This document shows, piece after piece, positions 37,981 through 49,900 of a stretch of 64,000 nt of DNA (position 1 is the first letter of the stretch; each line of letters begins with the position of its first letter). A program made the translations under genes and the position numbers. The stretch spans positions 1,860,001 through 1,924,000 of the forward strand of contig JAUTDP010000002.1 of NCBI GenBank assembly GCA_033439795.1, given 5' to 3'. This DNA comes from Sordaria brevicollis (Eukaryota > Ascomycota > Sordariomycetes > Sordariales > Sordariaceae). Below the pieces are notes generated by a model. It worked only from the letters and a program-made list of their open reading frames with translations, had not been told where the DNA came from and did no database searches.

Positions 37981-39600
37981 CCTTATCCTTATTTACTATA
38001 TTTAAATAAAAGAAAATATTATTTAATATAAATTCTTATTATTTATAATTACCGTATAATATTATAAATTTGGGTATAATAGGCGTAGGTAATTAATAGG
38101 TCTCGGTTTAAGAATTTTTAGTTAAAGGATTGGTCGAATTAATACTAATCGATTCGGCGTACGATTTATACTTAAAAATCTTTTTAAATTTAGTCCGAAG
38201 GCTCTTAATTAATAATAATCCGAAATTTTAGTTCTAGACTAGGGTAAATTATTAATTAATAGGAGCGTTAATACCGGTGCCGTTATAACCTTTAGCGTTA
38301 ATAATCTTCTTAAATTCGGGTATAGGGCTAGACCTAATGGTTTTCCTCTTCCTCCGAGGTTTAAATTTAAAGCCCTCTATTTAAATAATATTAATTAAAA
38401 TATAATGCGTATTATAGGGTTAGGGTAAAATTTATAGTAATTCGAAGAATTTAATAGAAAGTTATGGCGGGGAAAAATCGCCTAATAATTTAACGATTTA
38501 ATAATTTAACGACCTAACGGCGTAATAAAGTTTAATAAAGGGGATATCGATTAATAGCGGCGTAATAAAGTTTATAAATATTATAAATAGGAGAAAGTTT
38601 ATAAATATTATAAATGGGAGAGGGAGAAAGTTTATAGATAGGAAAGAGAGAAAGTTTAATAGGATACGGGGTTAATAAGGATTTAAAATTTATATTAGCG
38701 ACCGGTGAATATATTTACTAATTTTCTAAATGATTTTAATCGACGGTAAATAGCGTTGAAAGTTTAAACGACGGGTACTAGCCTTTTTTAATCGTTTGCA
38801 ACCGTAAATACGATTATAAATAATAACCGTATAACTCCATAGCGGGGTATATAATAATTATTATAAATTATTAATAAGAGTGAATAATCTCGAAAGATTA
38901 AATAAAAGGGTAAGGGCAGCTAATAATAATAATTAATTATAATAATTATAATAATTATAATAATAGTTATTTAGTATTGAAGATTCTTTATAATAATTAG
39001 ACCTTTATATATCGTTATATAGGTTTAAATTACGGCTTATTATATAGGGCGGGCGTTTATCTAGGGTAAATATAATCTTAATAGGGGAATATAGGGCGGG
39101 ACCCTTCACTTAGACCAATTTTATAATAAATAATTACTATCCTTATTGATCGTTATTTACAATTAATATTTTAAATCGATAAAATTATACCTACTTCTAC
39201 TTTAAAATTTTATATAATTTATTATTTATATAACGTTATTATACTTATTTTGCTAGATTTATACTATTTACGACCTTCCCCTCCTTATAACCTTCTCTTC
39301 TTTATAACCTTCCCCTCTTTATAACCTTCTCCTCTTTACAACCTTCCTCTCTTTATAACCTTCTCCTCTCTTTACTATATTTATACTATTTACGATACTT
39401 TTTTTCGCGATAATCTTTCGCAATACTCTCTCTCGCGATACTCTTAATAGGATTTAACTATACCCCGCCGGCGTACTATAGCGCATAAGGATAACTCTTT
39501 ATAAATTAATCGTATTATTAATAAACCGTAACCCCTTAGAATAGGATATAATAGGCGCGTGCCCCTCTTTAGAATTTATTTATATTATTAATAATAATAA
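37981..39600. promoter_or_regulatory. Divergent intergenic region of E1
   Basis: This lies between the starts of the minus-strand gene and the plus-strand transposase, so it should hold both promoters. No core promoter can be identified with confidence in such mutated DNA. It includes a 17-bp tandem repeat at 39,275-39,370 (ccttcccctctttataa, about six units) and a short duplicated gagaaagttt block at 38,590-38,660. E2 has a different minisatellite in the equivalent place. Confidence 0.5.
39275..39370 (+). repeat. 17-bp tandem repeat upstream of the E1 transposase
   Basis: About six units of ccttcccctctttataa with small variations (cctt, ctt, cct). It is pyrimidine-rich on this strand and lies about 250-350 bp upstream of the first recognisable transposase residues. 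Confidence 0.8.
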
Positions 39601-39619
39601 TTAGCTAGAAGATTATTAA

Positions 39620-42600
39620 ATTTTACCCCGTTTTATAATAGTGATAATAATACGGTTATATTTAATGCGGGCGCGGCGTTCGATAATAACAACGATAATA
39701 ATTAGGAGGATATAAATAATAAAGGTAATAATAAAGGTAATAACGAAGGTGAATTATATTTAGAATATTTTTAATTTGGCTATTATTAACTATAAAATCG
39801 CGGTAGGTATTATTGATTAAAACGATGTCTACGAGGGTATCGATATTATAAACCTACGGCGTAAATTTAGTAATTTAATAAACGATTCCTTATTTATAGT
39901 ATTCGATAATAAATAACTTCGCTTCGATATCGAATATAACGAACGCGAATTTGATAATAAGCCCGAAATAAGTACCTTCGAAGAAGACTTTATTAATAAT
40001 TGGGTAATAGAATAAGAAGAACTTGGCGCGGAAATCCCCTAAGGTATTATAATAAGAGGTTTTATTTTTAATATATCCGAATTAATATACTATTATTATA
40101 ATTGGTATGAAAATTAATTAAATTTTTATATAGTATTTAATTTATACGTTATTATTAATTATTAGTTATAAAAGTAGTATAAAGTATAGTTCGAAATCTT
40201 ATTTATATTATATAATTAGGATGGGAAACGGATTATCGATATCGAACGATTATTTAAATAGGTAGAAATATTAAAAAATCGAATAATTAGACGTTTACTT
40301 CTATTCGATATACGTAGAATTAAAATTTCTTTATAAATTTCGAAAATAAAGATTAAAATTACTAACCGAAAAAGATAATAGTATTAATAATAGTAGTAGT
40401 AATAATAGTAGTAATAAAATACTCTAACCGAATAAAATACTCCAACTGAATAAAATAACCATTTAATTAATAATAAGTTAGAAGATTTATCGACCGTATT
40501 TAATAATTTATACTTTATAAATCCGTATTCTTTTTTTTAAACCTTCCTAAATTCCAATATTATTTACAATTCGATATATCGCGGTATAGCGTATTTTATT
40601 AATAATTTAACCGAATTATATTATACTTTTTATTAATTATTATCGATTCGAATAATATTTAGCGAATATACGTATTTTATTAGCAATTTAGAAGATAATA
40701 ATAAGGCAATTTTTCCGTCGGATTTTATATATTATTATTACTATATAGAGGGTAGTAATTATTATTATCGATTACTAGAAGACGACCTAAATTAGCGCTT
40801 CTATATTAACCGCGTTAAAGTTATTAATAAAAATTATACGTTCGAAATTAAAGAATCCGAAGGGGAGATTACTCTTATTATTAACGAATATTTTGATATT
40901 AATAAAGTAGAATAGTATTTCCCTAGAATAGGTATATATTATTAAATTAATTAAAATATAACCTTCGAAGATTATAAATTAATTATGCGTTTCGATAAAG
41001 AAGATTGGATTTTTTAAATTTAGGCCGATTAATTTATACCTATTATTATTAATTACTTTAATGGTAATAATTTAAATAACCCTAATCTATTCGTATAAAA
41101 AGGTAAGAAGGAAAAGCGGCAATTTAAAAAATATACGACCGAGCTAAATATCGAGTAGAAAAGTGGTTATTATTTTATACGTCGTATTTTCGATATTGCT
41201 AAATAATATAATATGGACGGGTATTAAGTTAATAATCCTTTTAATGCCGGTAGCTCTTTAAATAGCAATATTATTAGAATGAAAATTTTCCCTCTATTAT
41301 TTACGCTATTTCTACGGGCATAGCTAGAAATTAAAGAATTCGGCCGTATAATATTCGAGAATTATTAGGATTAAATTCACAGCGGCCTTAAAGTCTTAAA
41401 CTGCTTTATATTTATATTTATCGATGGTTTTAGTATATATCGCAATGTATATAAATCTATTATAGGTATTTATTAGAGTCTAGCTAGCCTATTATATTAT
41501 ATTCGAATACGAAATACTAATATTTTCCTTATTATATTGGGGCTGTATATATCCGTTTTTAACGATGTCGTTAAAGTATTAGGCTATTTTATATTATTAA
41601 ATAAGGGTACGGTTATAATGTAGATTTAAAGCAAACTAACCTTAATCTTAATATTTACTCTATATTATATTAGCGATATACCTTAATAAAACTAGAATGC
41701 TGGCGTTATTAATATAGCTAGTTATAAATTCTATCGATTCTACTTTATTAGCTTAAATTACGTTATTAATTAATAGAATATTTTTAATAATTTTCCTTGT
41801 ATATTAATAAATAAGTATTATTATTAATATATATAAATAAAATACGAATTTGAAGTTAATATAATTAGTAAAGGTAATTAGATAGTATACCGTACTTAAT
41901 AGGGTATTTTAATAAATCGACCTATATTATTCGATTTAACCCCGGCGTTCGATATTATTTAAATACGGCTATTAGACCCGGCACATTTAGAATATAAAGG
42001 CATTATTACCGAGATATACGAAATGTTATTAAATATATTCTTTATATTAAAGGTACGTATAGAGTATAGTATAACGATCCGGTATTGGTTATTCCTACCT
42101 AGTTAAATTTCTCTACCTTCCCCTATTTTATACCTTAGTAATTATACCCTTAGTAATTACGCTAAATGGTCTATTATTATACTACCCTTATTTACGGCAT
42201 AGTTCCGTAAGGATTATATTTAGGAAGATATATAAGAAGTATAGAAATTTATTATTTAACTAAATTAAAATGAAAGTTAGGAAGATAAAGAAGAGGTTCG
42301 TATTATAAATATTAAACTATTTGGCGGTTTTATTAAAGTATTAATTACTATAGTTTAGAGTAATTGTATATTAATAAGTATTAGAAGTACCTAATCTAAA
42401 TACGAAAAAATAGACGAATATATTTTAATAGCTAGAAATTGGTATATTAAATTATATTATATAGCCGCTGAGGTTATAGCTAATAATTTAAAGAGAGGGA
42501 AAAATCTATTTTAATCCCGTAGTAAATTAGATTATTTTTTATTATAGATATTACGTTGGTTATTAATTGGGATAATTATAATAAGCAGTTTTAATAATAA

Positions 42601-43517
42601 AGAGGATGATATTAATAATAATATTGAAAATATTATTATTAAGGATGAGGAAGCCGGTATAGTGGCTACGGCGGTTATAGAGGTCCCCCTTCCTAAAAAG
42701 GTTAAAGTGTATATTATTAAAGCTCTTCGGCTAAACGTATATTTAGGTATATATTATAGGGAGTTGTATAAGTAGTATAGTCCTCTTGGTTTTTTGAATG
42801 TATTAGTAGAAGAGAAATATTATAAATAAGTTTTACCCCTAAATCGAAGTCTTAGCGCCCATTAAGTACAAGCATTATAAACACAGGTATAGGCACTATA
42901 GGTATAGATAGGCACTATTATATATAGGGTAGTATATTGTATATAGGGTAGTATACTATACGTAATGTAGGTTATAAATTTAATGTATAAAACCCGATGC
43001 CGATATCGTAAAGTCCGAATTAATTAGATAGATATTAATAATATCGAATAAACTTTTGAAGAAAATTGCTGAGATAACGAACGGTAAAAACGTTGAAATA
43101 TAGATCCTCGAGTACGAACGCATTATTTAGACTATTCAATTTACTTTATTAAATTTATAATCTATCGACGACCTTAAATTAATTAAATAAATTTAGGAAA
43201 TTATTAAGGATATACCTAATTTAATTAATAACCTAATTTACGAAGAAGATAAGGAGTATAACGTTAAAAAGATTAAAGAAATCGAAGAATTGGAGTTTAA
43301 TATCCCAAATTCTACGACCGATACGCATATCCGACCGAGCTTCATTAGTAAGATAAATATACGACGAGTCTATTATCCTATTACTAGTCTATTTCCTTCC
43401 TATATAGTACGTTCTACGATATTAATAATTGACCTATTCCGTTATACTCTATCGACAGCATATATATTAGACTACGGTATACCCAGCATCTTAAAATTCG
43501 TTACTAATGCCTTATAG
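39620..43517 (+). pseudogene. E1 transposase-like gene (tentatively Tnp2/CACTA-like), RIP-inactivated
   Basis: A single plus frame runs from about 39,620 to 42,830 with only RIP-type stops. In-frame checkpoints are F-D-I-E-Y-N-E-R at 39,923, M-R-F-D-K-E-D-W at 40,985, F-I-D-G-F-S-I-Y-R-N-V at about 41,417 and L-N-V-Y-L-G-I-Y-Y at 42,731. An acidic, Asn/Gln-rich N-terminus is followed by a former poly-Gln run (40,376-40,417) and a large central domain with L-D-P-A-H-L-E-Y-K-G near 41,970. A continuation in another frame (about 43,080-43,517) implies an intron or a frameshift. From memory the central motifs resemble large fungal transposases of the Tnp2 type, which cut and join transposon ends. 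That assignment needs a profile search. E2 carries a collinear homologue. Confidence 0.6.
40376..40417 (+). other. Former poly-glutamine run converted to a run of stop codons
   Basis: In the transposase frame 13 of 14 consecutive codons are TAA or TAG, the other being TAT. This is what RIP makes of a CAA/CAG run. It lies between basic and acidic segments of the protein. Confidence 0.75.
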
Positions 43518-43883
43518 TATAGCCTTAGGGTATTATTTACAAATAGGTACGTATTTACTATACCCATGCCCATACCCTCCTATTATATCCTATTTTGCCT
43601 ATATTTATACCTATACCTATTATCCCGAAATACCGAATTTTCCGAACTAGCTATTAGAGTACGGTGCGGCATTTTAATTAGGATATTACTCCCGGAGGGA
43701 ATGTACCACGCCCCAAAACGTTAATATTATATAATATTATGCTCAATATATCGATAATATATCGTTGGCATGAAATTTGCGTACGTTAATAGAAGTATAT
43801 AAAGACTATACGTTTATAATACTATTCAATCTTTCCTACTATTTCCGCTACTATAATTATACTATCTAGTTTTTTATATCCAT

Positions 43884-44345
43884 ATGACGCCGCCGTCTAG
43901 TCTTTTCGAGAACACGACCGAGCCACCTTTTAAACCCTGTTATCCGAGACCGGATTTGCTAACTATAGTTATTATATGGCCCGTATTCGTTAAGACCCTG
44001 CGGAGATATACCTTTAGTATAGGTAATTATGTGAGGTATTATCGTAATGCCGGCACCGGCTCCGGCGACGATAATATCGGCCGAATCGATTATATCTTCG
44101 AATATTAGTAAAAGCAATACAACGAACGCCGTATTTTCTTAGTATTAACGAAAGTTCGGCGTATAAACTATATCGATCTATCCTTGGATTTACCGCTTAT
44201 CGAGGAATGTAAGCCCTTAATTATTGGCTTACTTGCTTTATTGATAAATAGAATATATATTATGGACATTTCGAGGGTTTACGAACGTAAGCCTGGGCAT
44301 TAATTACAATTAATCTAGGTGGATTGGGATATTATTTAAATATAA
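43884..44345 (+). pseudogene. E1 small 3' frame: separate ORF or last exon of the transposase
   Basis: An ATG at 43,884 opens 74 codons free of stops, and the frame then continues through TAG/TAA at former Gln codons to V-D-W-D-I-I near 44,330. Conserved with E2 (56,370-56,760) are F-x-I-G-N-Y-x-R, G-D-D-N, R-I-D-Y-I-F, Y-N-x-R-R-I-F-L, I-Y-I-x-D-I-S and V-x-W-D-I-I. The region is less RIP-mutated than the rest of E1. The peptide could be the C-terminal domain of the transposase, joined by splicing across about 43,545-43,880: a possible donor gtacgt at 43,540-43,545 has a counterpart gtatat in E2. It could also be an independent small protein. I do not recognise the family. Confidence 0.55.
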
Positions 44346-44761
44346 TAATATAGAATTATTTACCCCTTTAAAAGTCTGGTTACTAATAGAAATATAGGTT
44401 TCTAATAGTATTAATTCGAAGGAGTTATATTTATAATATATCTTTTCGAATCTATTATCCTTTTTACCGTATACTAACTAACGTTGTATAGTATTTAATA
44501 TTAATAAATTCTACTAATATAATATTGCCTAGCCGTATTAATAGTATAAACTATATATAGTATATACTAACCATCAGTGACCCGTGCCCTTTAAAGTTCC
44601 TCTATACTGATAATGTAATAGTTTATCTCTTCTATATGTTTATTACCCTTGAATTGACTACGTTCCCAGGTACTATATCTCTTCCAATTGAATGAATTGA
44701 CTACGTTCCCAAGTACCGTATCGCATTCGCATTCATCCCACTATTCAATTGTAACCCAACC

Positions 44762-44908
44762 GGCCGAGCGCTGGGTGCTGGGCCGAGCGCTGGGGTGCAG
44801 GCGCTGGGTGCAGGCGCTGGGGTGCTGGGCCGAGCGCTGGGGTGCAGGCGCTGGGGTGCAGGCGCTGGGGTGCAGGCGCTAGGGTGCAGGCGCTGGGTAC
44901 TGGGCCGG
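44762..44908 (+). repeat. GC-rich 14-bp minisatellite near the right end of E1
   Basis: Units of gcgctggggtgcag and variants (gctgggccgagc) are repeated about ten times. G+C is very high compared with the window. CA and TG are retained. A matching but different GC-rich array occurs in E2 at 57,229-57,480. Open frames through it are repeat artefacts. Confidence 0.85.
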
Positions 44909-45138
44909 CAATTAAGCCGGCAATGAAGTAGACCGTACGCGAACGAGCGGGCAGTAGGGTAGGCGGTAGGGTAGGCGGCAGGCAGGTCTGTAAATAAATA
45001 TATATACTCCCTTCGCGACTTCCTTCTATGAATTTTCTATGCCGTATACAAGCTCCTGCACGCCCAGACTTAGCGCTGGGCAGGAACCCCAGGACCTGCG
45101 CAGCAATTCTGCAGGCAAAACCGCCTGGGAAGGTGCGA

Positions 45139-45245
45139 TGTCAATTTACCGTAGGAGGACAAATTACCGTAGAGACCTAGTTACGGTTCATGAACCGTAG
45201 GTCGCATCCTACGGTAATTTCTGCAATTTACGGTCGTACGACGGT
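45139..45245 (+). repeat. Palindromic subterminal region at the right end of E1
   Basis: This contains a perfect 18-bp palindrome, tacggttcatgaaccgta, at 45,182-45,199. It is flanked by aaattaccgtag (45,161-45,172) and its inverse ctacggtaattt (45,209-45,220). Further out are caatttaccgtagg (about 45,142) and aatttacggtcgtacg (45,225-45,240). The strand could fold into a long cruciform. The motif spacing suggests a protein-binding array for transposition. Confidence 0.75.
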
Positions 45246-45286
45246 CACCCCCCTGTATTTAGGTGGGGGGGGTTCCTAGGTAAGTA

Positions 45287-45340
45287 GACCCTATACTATA
45301 TTAGCACTATAGATTTAGCTAGGGAATAAGAATCTTACTT
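45287..45340 (+). mobile_element. L4: last 54 bp, after the E1 insertion
   Basis: This matches the 3' end of the other LINE copies (actatattagcactatag ... gggaataagaatctta). It is the missing end of L4, and it proves that E1 is nested within L4. Confidence 0.85.
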
Positions 45341-45835
45341 TACGATTATAGGATTTATTGTAAAATATAATAATGTTGTTAATAATTATTACGATATTAA
45401 TTGTATATTTAAAAGATTTGATTTATACGAGGTTGAAGATTGCGAAGTTAGTTATATGTTTAAAAAATTTAATTTACGCGAGGTTAAAGATCGCGAAGTT
45501 AATTAACCCGGAAAAATTATTAATCGATGTGAATATATATTTAATAGAGTCGTTAATATTAATTACGACGGTAGTATATTTAAAAGATTTAATTTACGTA
45601 AGGGTAAAGATCGCGGAATTAATAGTATATTTAAAATATTTATTAATTTATGCGAGGTTGAAGATTGCGAAGTTAATAACGAAGTTGTTAATTATTTAAA
45701 TAAGTTGATAAATAGTTTAATAATAAAGAAAATTGTAAAAAACGTTTAAGTCGTGAAATTGCTCAAATTGTAAATATTTAAGCTAAAATAATTTAAAGGT
45801 ATAAGGATTATATACCGATATTTAATGAGGAAAAA
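45341..45835 (+). mobile_element. E0 segment 3
   Basis: E0 resumes after L4 with the duplicated target tacgattatagg (45,341-45,352). It contains the degenerate tandem repeat region (about 45,400-45,720; words aaaagatttaatttacgcga and gaggttgaagattgcgaag). Near its right edge are the last codons of a minus-strand gene homologous to those of E1 and E2 (tataaggattatataccgat region, about 45,798-45,835). E0 ends abruptly where LINE L5 begins. Confidence 0.75.
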
Positions 45836-45836
45836 C

Positions 45837-45940
45837 TGCTTTAGAACCGGAAACGCCGATTTTTAATCGAGGAGCGCTCTAAAACGAAAACCGATAACGG
45901 GAATCGATTTAAAAGGGTTTTTTACGTCTTTTATAATACA
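45837..45940 (+). mobile_element. L5: first 100 bp of a LINE
   Basis: This is the 5' terminus tgctttagaaccggaaacg followed by the 5' leader up to the position of the ORF1 start. The copy is then cut by E2. The LINE sequence to the right of E2 (57,771 onward) starts about 5.4 kb further along the element. So either L5 lost its middle or the right-hand piece is a separate insertion. Confidence 0.75.
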
Positions 45941-46539
45941 TAGCTAGCGGTATATAAAAACCCCTTTATGCTCCACATACTATACTACGATTGTAAAAAA
46001 ATTTTTATCGTATATAAAGTGCCCGTAAATTGTAACATTTTCGTTTACTATTCAGAATCAATTTACCGTTAGCTCTCATTTTACTATAATACGTTCTACT
46101 ATATTAAATCGTAGATTTCTAATACGGTCCTTCCCTTTTCGGTACGGTCCTTCTATATTAATCGTACAAGTCAATCGCAAAATGGGGAACATTATAGTCG
46201 TACGGTCGCAAAGCAATTACGAAGGTTAGGGTCTTGCTATATCAATTATACAAATTAATCGTACGGTCGTAAAAGGCAATTACGATATTGGGGTCCTACC
46301 AATTGAATAAAATATTTAACTCACCGTCGTCGTCGCGTACGGGCTATATTACTAATATTACCAATATTACCAACATCACCAACTTGCATTACTAATATCA
46401 CCAACTTATATTACTAAATAGCGCACGCATTACTATACAATAGAATACAAAATGAAAATTATAATATATATTAAAGAATAATATAAACAATCTACTTATT
46501 TATACGACCATAGGGTCTACCGTAAAATATAATAATATC

Positions 46540-46870
46540 ATTAATAATTATTACGAAGTTAATTATCACGATGCTAAAAGATTTAATTTACGCGAAGTTG
46601 AAAATCGCGAAGCTAATTATAAAAATATACCTAAAAGAATCGCCGATCGATATAAGTATATACTTATAAAAATTGCTAATCGATATAATACTAATTATAA
46701 AGGCATATTTGAAAATTCTATTAATTTACGCGAAATTAATAATCGTAAAATTAATTATATACTTAAAAGAATCGTTAATATTAAGTACGACGGTAATATA
46801 CCTAAAATATTTATTAATTTACGCGAGGTTGAAAATCGTAAAATTAATAACAAAATTATTAATTATTTAA
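46540..46870 (+). repeat. Degenerate tandem repeats near the left end of E2
   Basis: Words such as ttaatttacgcgaggttgaaa and tatacctaaaagaatcg recur. The region corresponds to 45,400-45,720 in E0 and 33,960-34,200 in E1. Peptides from the plus strand (Y-L-K-x-L-L-I-Y-A) are repeat artefacts. Confidence 0.6.
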
Positions 46871-46973
46871 ATAAGATCATAGTCTAATAATAAAGAGGGA
46901 AATAATAAAATCGTAAATACTATAAATTGTAAATATTGGAAATTATAAGAAATATTCAAATTAAAATAATAAT

Positions 46974-49900
46974 TTATAGGTATAAAGACTTTATACTAAT
47001 ATCCAAAATATCCGAAAGAACGAGTATAGTATTAGAACTAATCGTATTCGGAATTATGCGAAAACGCTTAGGAATTGGGGGTATAATATTTATAATTATC
47101 GAAAAAAGATTATTATAATTATTACTATAACTATTAATAGGGCTACCGCGACCGCTACGGCTATTAGGAAGCTTACGTCTACGAGGATTAAAAGGTATAC
47201 CTTATTAAAAATTATAACGATTACTACTATTAATTAGACGCTAGTAATTAAGGCGGGTAGGAGTATTATAAACCTTTCCGCTATTACCGCTTATACTTAT
47301 ACTTATACCTTAATAATTTTACTAATTATAGTTATATTCGGGCTGGTTAATAAAGCCATATTACTAACTACTTTAGAAACCGCATTATTATTAGAAACTA
47401 CATTATTATTAAAAACTACGTTATTATTGGAAACCACGTTATTACTATTGGAAACCGCTATAATTACCTTAATTATATTAACCACCTTAATAATTACTTA
47501 TACCTATACCTTAGTAATTTTACTAATAATTATTATAACTACCTTAATTACCTTAACCACCCTAATAATTACTTTAATAATTGCTATAGTCCTGGCTATA
47601 TTCCTAACCGTCGTACTCTTCTTTATAACCTTAATTATAATTATCCTAGTAATTATAACCGCCTTAATAACCTTAATAACTTTAATAACCTTAATAATTT
47701 TATTAACTATAACGAAGTAGACCGGAAAAGACGTCCTAATTCGTAAATATAACGCGCTATTAATTAACTATAGGGTAGTTATCGGTCCTACGCGGCGGGG
47801 GTATATTTTCTATATCGATTATAATATCGGTTAGAATTTCGAGGTTAAATATATTCGATAGGGTAATATTAAGAATAATATTTTCCAACGGGTTATTATA
47901 GAATTAATCGCGTTTAATACCCTTATACTTAAAGGAGAAGGATAACGTTTCGTATTTATTACATATAGCCTTGCGGAGGTTTTCGTTTTTAATATATAAT
48001 TTATTAGGAAGGCGACCGGCATTAAGAGCCCATTCCGATTTAATAATCCGGAATTAATAAAAACCTATATCCTATAATTCTATTTTAAAATAGAACTAAA
48101 TAAAGCCCTATTTATTATTAAAACTTTCTTCGTAATCGATATATTTGGCGATATATAAATAAATTTAATCGAAAGTACATTTATTAATATAATTAATAAT
48201 CAAGTCCTTAAAAGCACGTTTATACGTAGGATTGGGCGTATCGAAGTCGTATTAAAGGATATTTAGATTATTAAAAATAATATCGTTAAAGAAGGTACGT
48301 ATAAATATAATTAAATAGAATAATTTCAAAGTCCGATAAATATTTATAGTATATATACGCAAATTCTTAAACCTGGTCTTTCTAGTATCGATTTAGTAAT
48401 TGTATATTCTTTTGATAATAATATTAGAAAACCAATTGTAATAAAATAGGAATAATACTTAGTGGACTTCTTTATTAATTTTATTAATAATAGCCGGGTC
48501 GTCGTTAAATATATCGATACTATTGGGAATATTATCGTATAGTAGGGTAAGTAGAATACCGGCATCCTCTTAATTAAAATTATACCGGTAATTATCTTTA
48601 ATTGGGTTATATTATAAATGGATAAATATAATATTAATTTCCCTAATAGCCTAAAAATTGGTACGGATCGGTTCCTAGAAATATTTAGGGTATATATCCT
48701 CTAGACGGCCGATACCGTTCTATCTATAACGATTAGAACCACCCTATTAATTACCGCCGCTATATTAATTCTCGGGAATCTCGGGCTCGGGCTTAGGCTT
48801 AAATTCTTCGTAACGATCCTCGGTATAATTTTCGAACTCTATTTCACTAAGAAGGTATTTTTAATTACCGTTATTAATATAATACTCTTGAATATTATTA
48901 CCGAAATCTTCGAGGTTCTTAAAGTATTAAATACCTTATTCGAATTCGATCGATTAACCAAATAGACCGGATTAATTATAATTAATAATATTAATATCGC
49001 TAAATTCGTTATCGATATTATAATCTTTAATATTACCGGTCTTAAAAATATTTTCGAATCCTATAAATAAATATATATTAATATTTTAATTAATAATAAT
49101 TAATAGAATAATCGTTAAATTAAAAAGCGTCTTAATAAACGAGGTTATTATATTAAATATCTTTAACTTAATAACCGGGGGGGGTAGGGGTATCGACGTA
49201 TCCGGTTTAATAATATCCGGCTTAATAATATCCGGCTTAATAGTAAAAAGGGGTAAGGGTATCGATATATTGGGTTTAATAATATCTAGTTCGCTAAATT
49301 TATTATTTAACTTAATAAAGAAATTTAGAGTAAAAATAAACCCTTTATTAAAATCCTTTAATAACTCCGCTACTTTTTTCTATAAATCCGTTAATAACTC
49401 TTCGTCGTTTAAATCTTTATTAATAATATTAAATAAATTAATTTCCTCCTTATTAATATTTAATTTAATATATTATTAAACTTCGGTATTAGTAACCTCG
49501 GCAACCTTATTTTACTTATCGAATAATTTCTAAAATTTATTTTTATATTCTTCGATTCGTTCGCTATATTAATTAACCTTATTAACTAAACGAATAATTA
49601 TCCTCTCACTTATAGTAGGGAATATCTATTATTATTCTACTTCCTTTAATTTTTATTATATTTCCCTAATTATTTATTTTAATTCAATTATTTTATTAGC
49701 TATTTCGAAGGAAATATATTCATTTATATTAAAGGAGAATTCGCTAATATTCGTATTATTCTAAACGTCGCTTATAATAATATTTCGGCCGCGATTACTA
49801 TTAAGGATTAAAAGAGGAGGCGCATTTTGGTTACGATTACGATTATTATAATTATTATTAATATTGCAATTACCTCTAGGGGTTAAGGGAGGAGAGGCTT

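Larger units (their letters stand above)
33451..45286 (+). mobile_element. E1: complete 11.8-kb E-family DNA transposon inserted in L4
   Basis: L4 stops at 33,450 (ggaatcggaaata) and resumes exactly at 45,287 (gaccctatac), so E1 is a clean insertion of 11,836 bp. It carries a minus-strand prion-like gene, a plus-strand transposase-like gene and a small 3' frame. Its ends have inverted similarity: accgttagacgaccgtaa at 33,491-33,508 matches the reverse complement of 45,228-45,245 at 15 of 18 positions. Both ends carry AATTTACCGTAG-type subterminal motifs. The very tips (tataggtagggg and cctaggtaagta) are not a clear inverted repeat, and any target duplication is at most 2-3 bp (TA or ATA). Confidence 0.75.

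Noticed and set aside
44688..44882. Open frame with Trp/Gly/Ala-rich translation
   Set aside because: It is produced by the 14-bp GC-rich minisatellite, and no homologue is seen in E2.
47427..47720. Ile/Leu/Thr-rich plus-strand frame resembling a membrane protein
   Set aside because: It is the complement of the Tyr/Gln/Gly-rich tract of the E2 minus-strand gene. The hydrophobicity is a by-product of RIP and strand choice.
48344..48565. Minus-strand open stretch as an independent small gene
   Set aside because: It overlaps the conserved domain of the E2 minus-strand gene in another frame.
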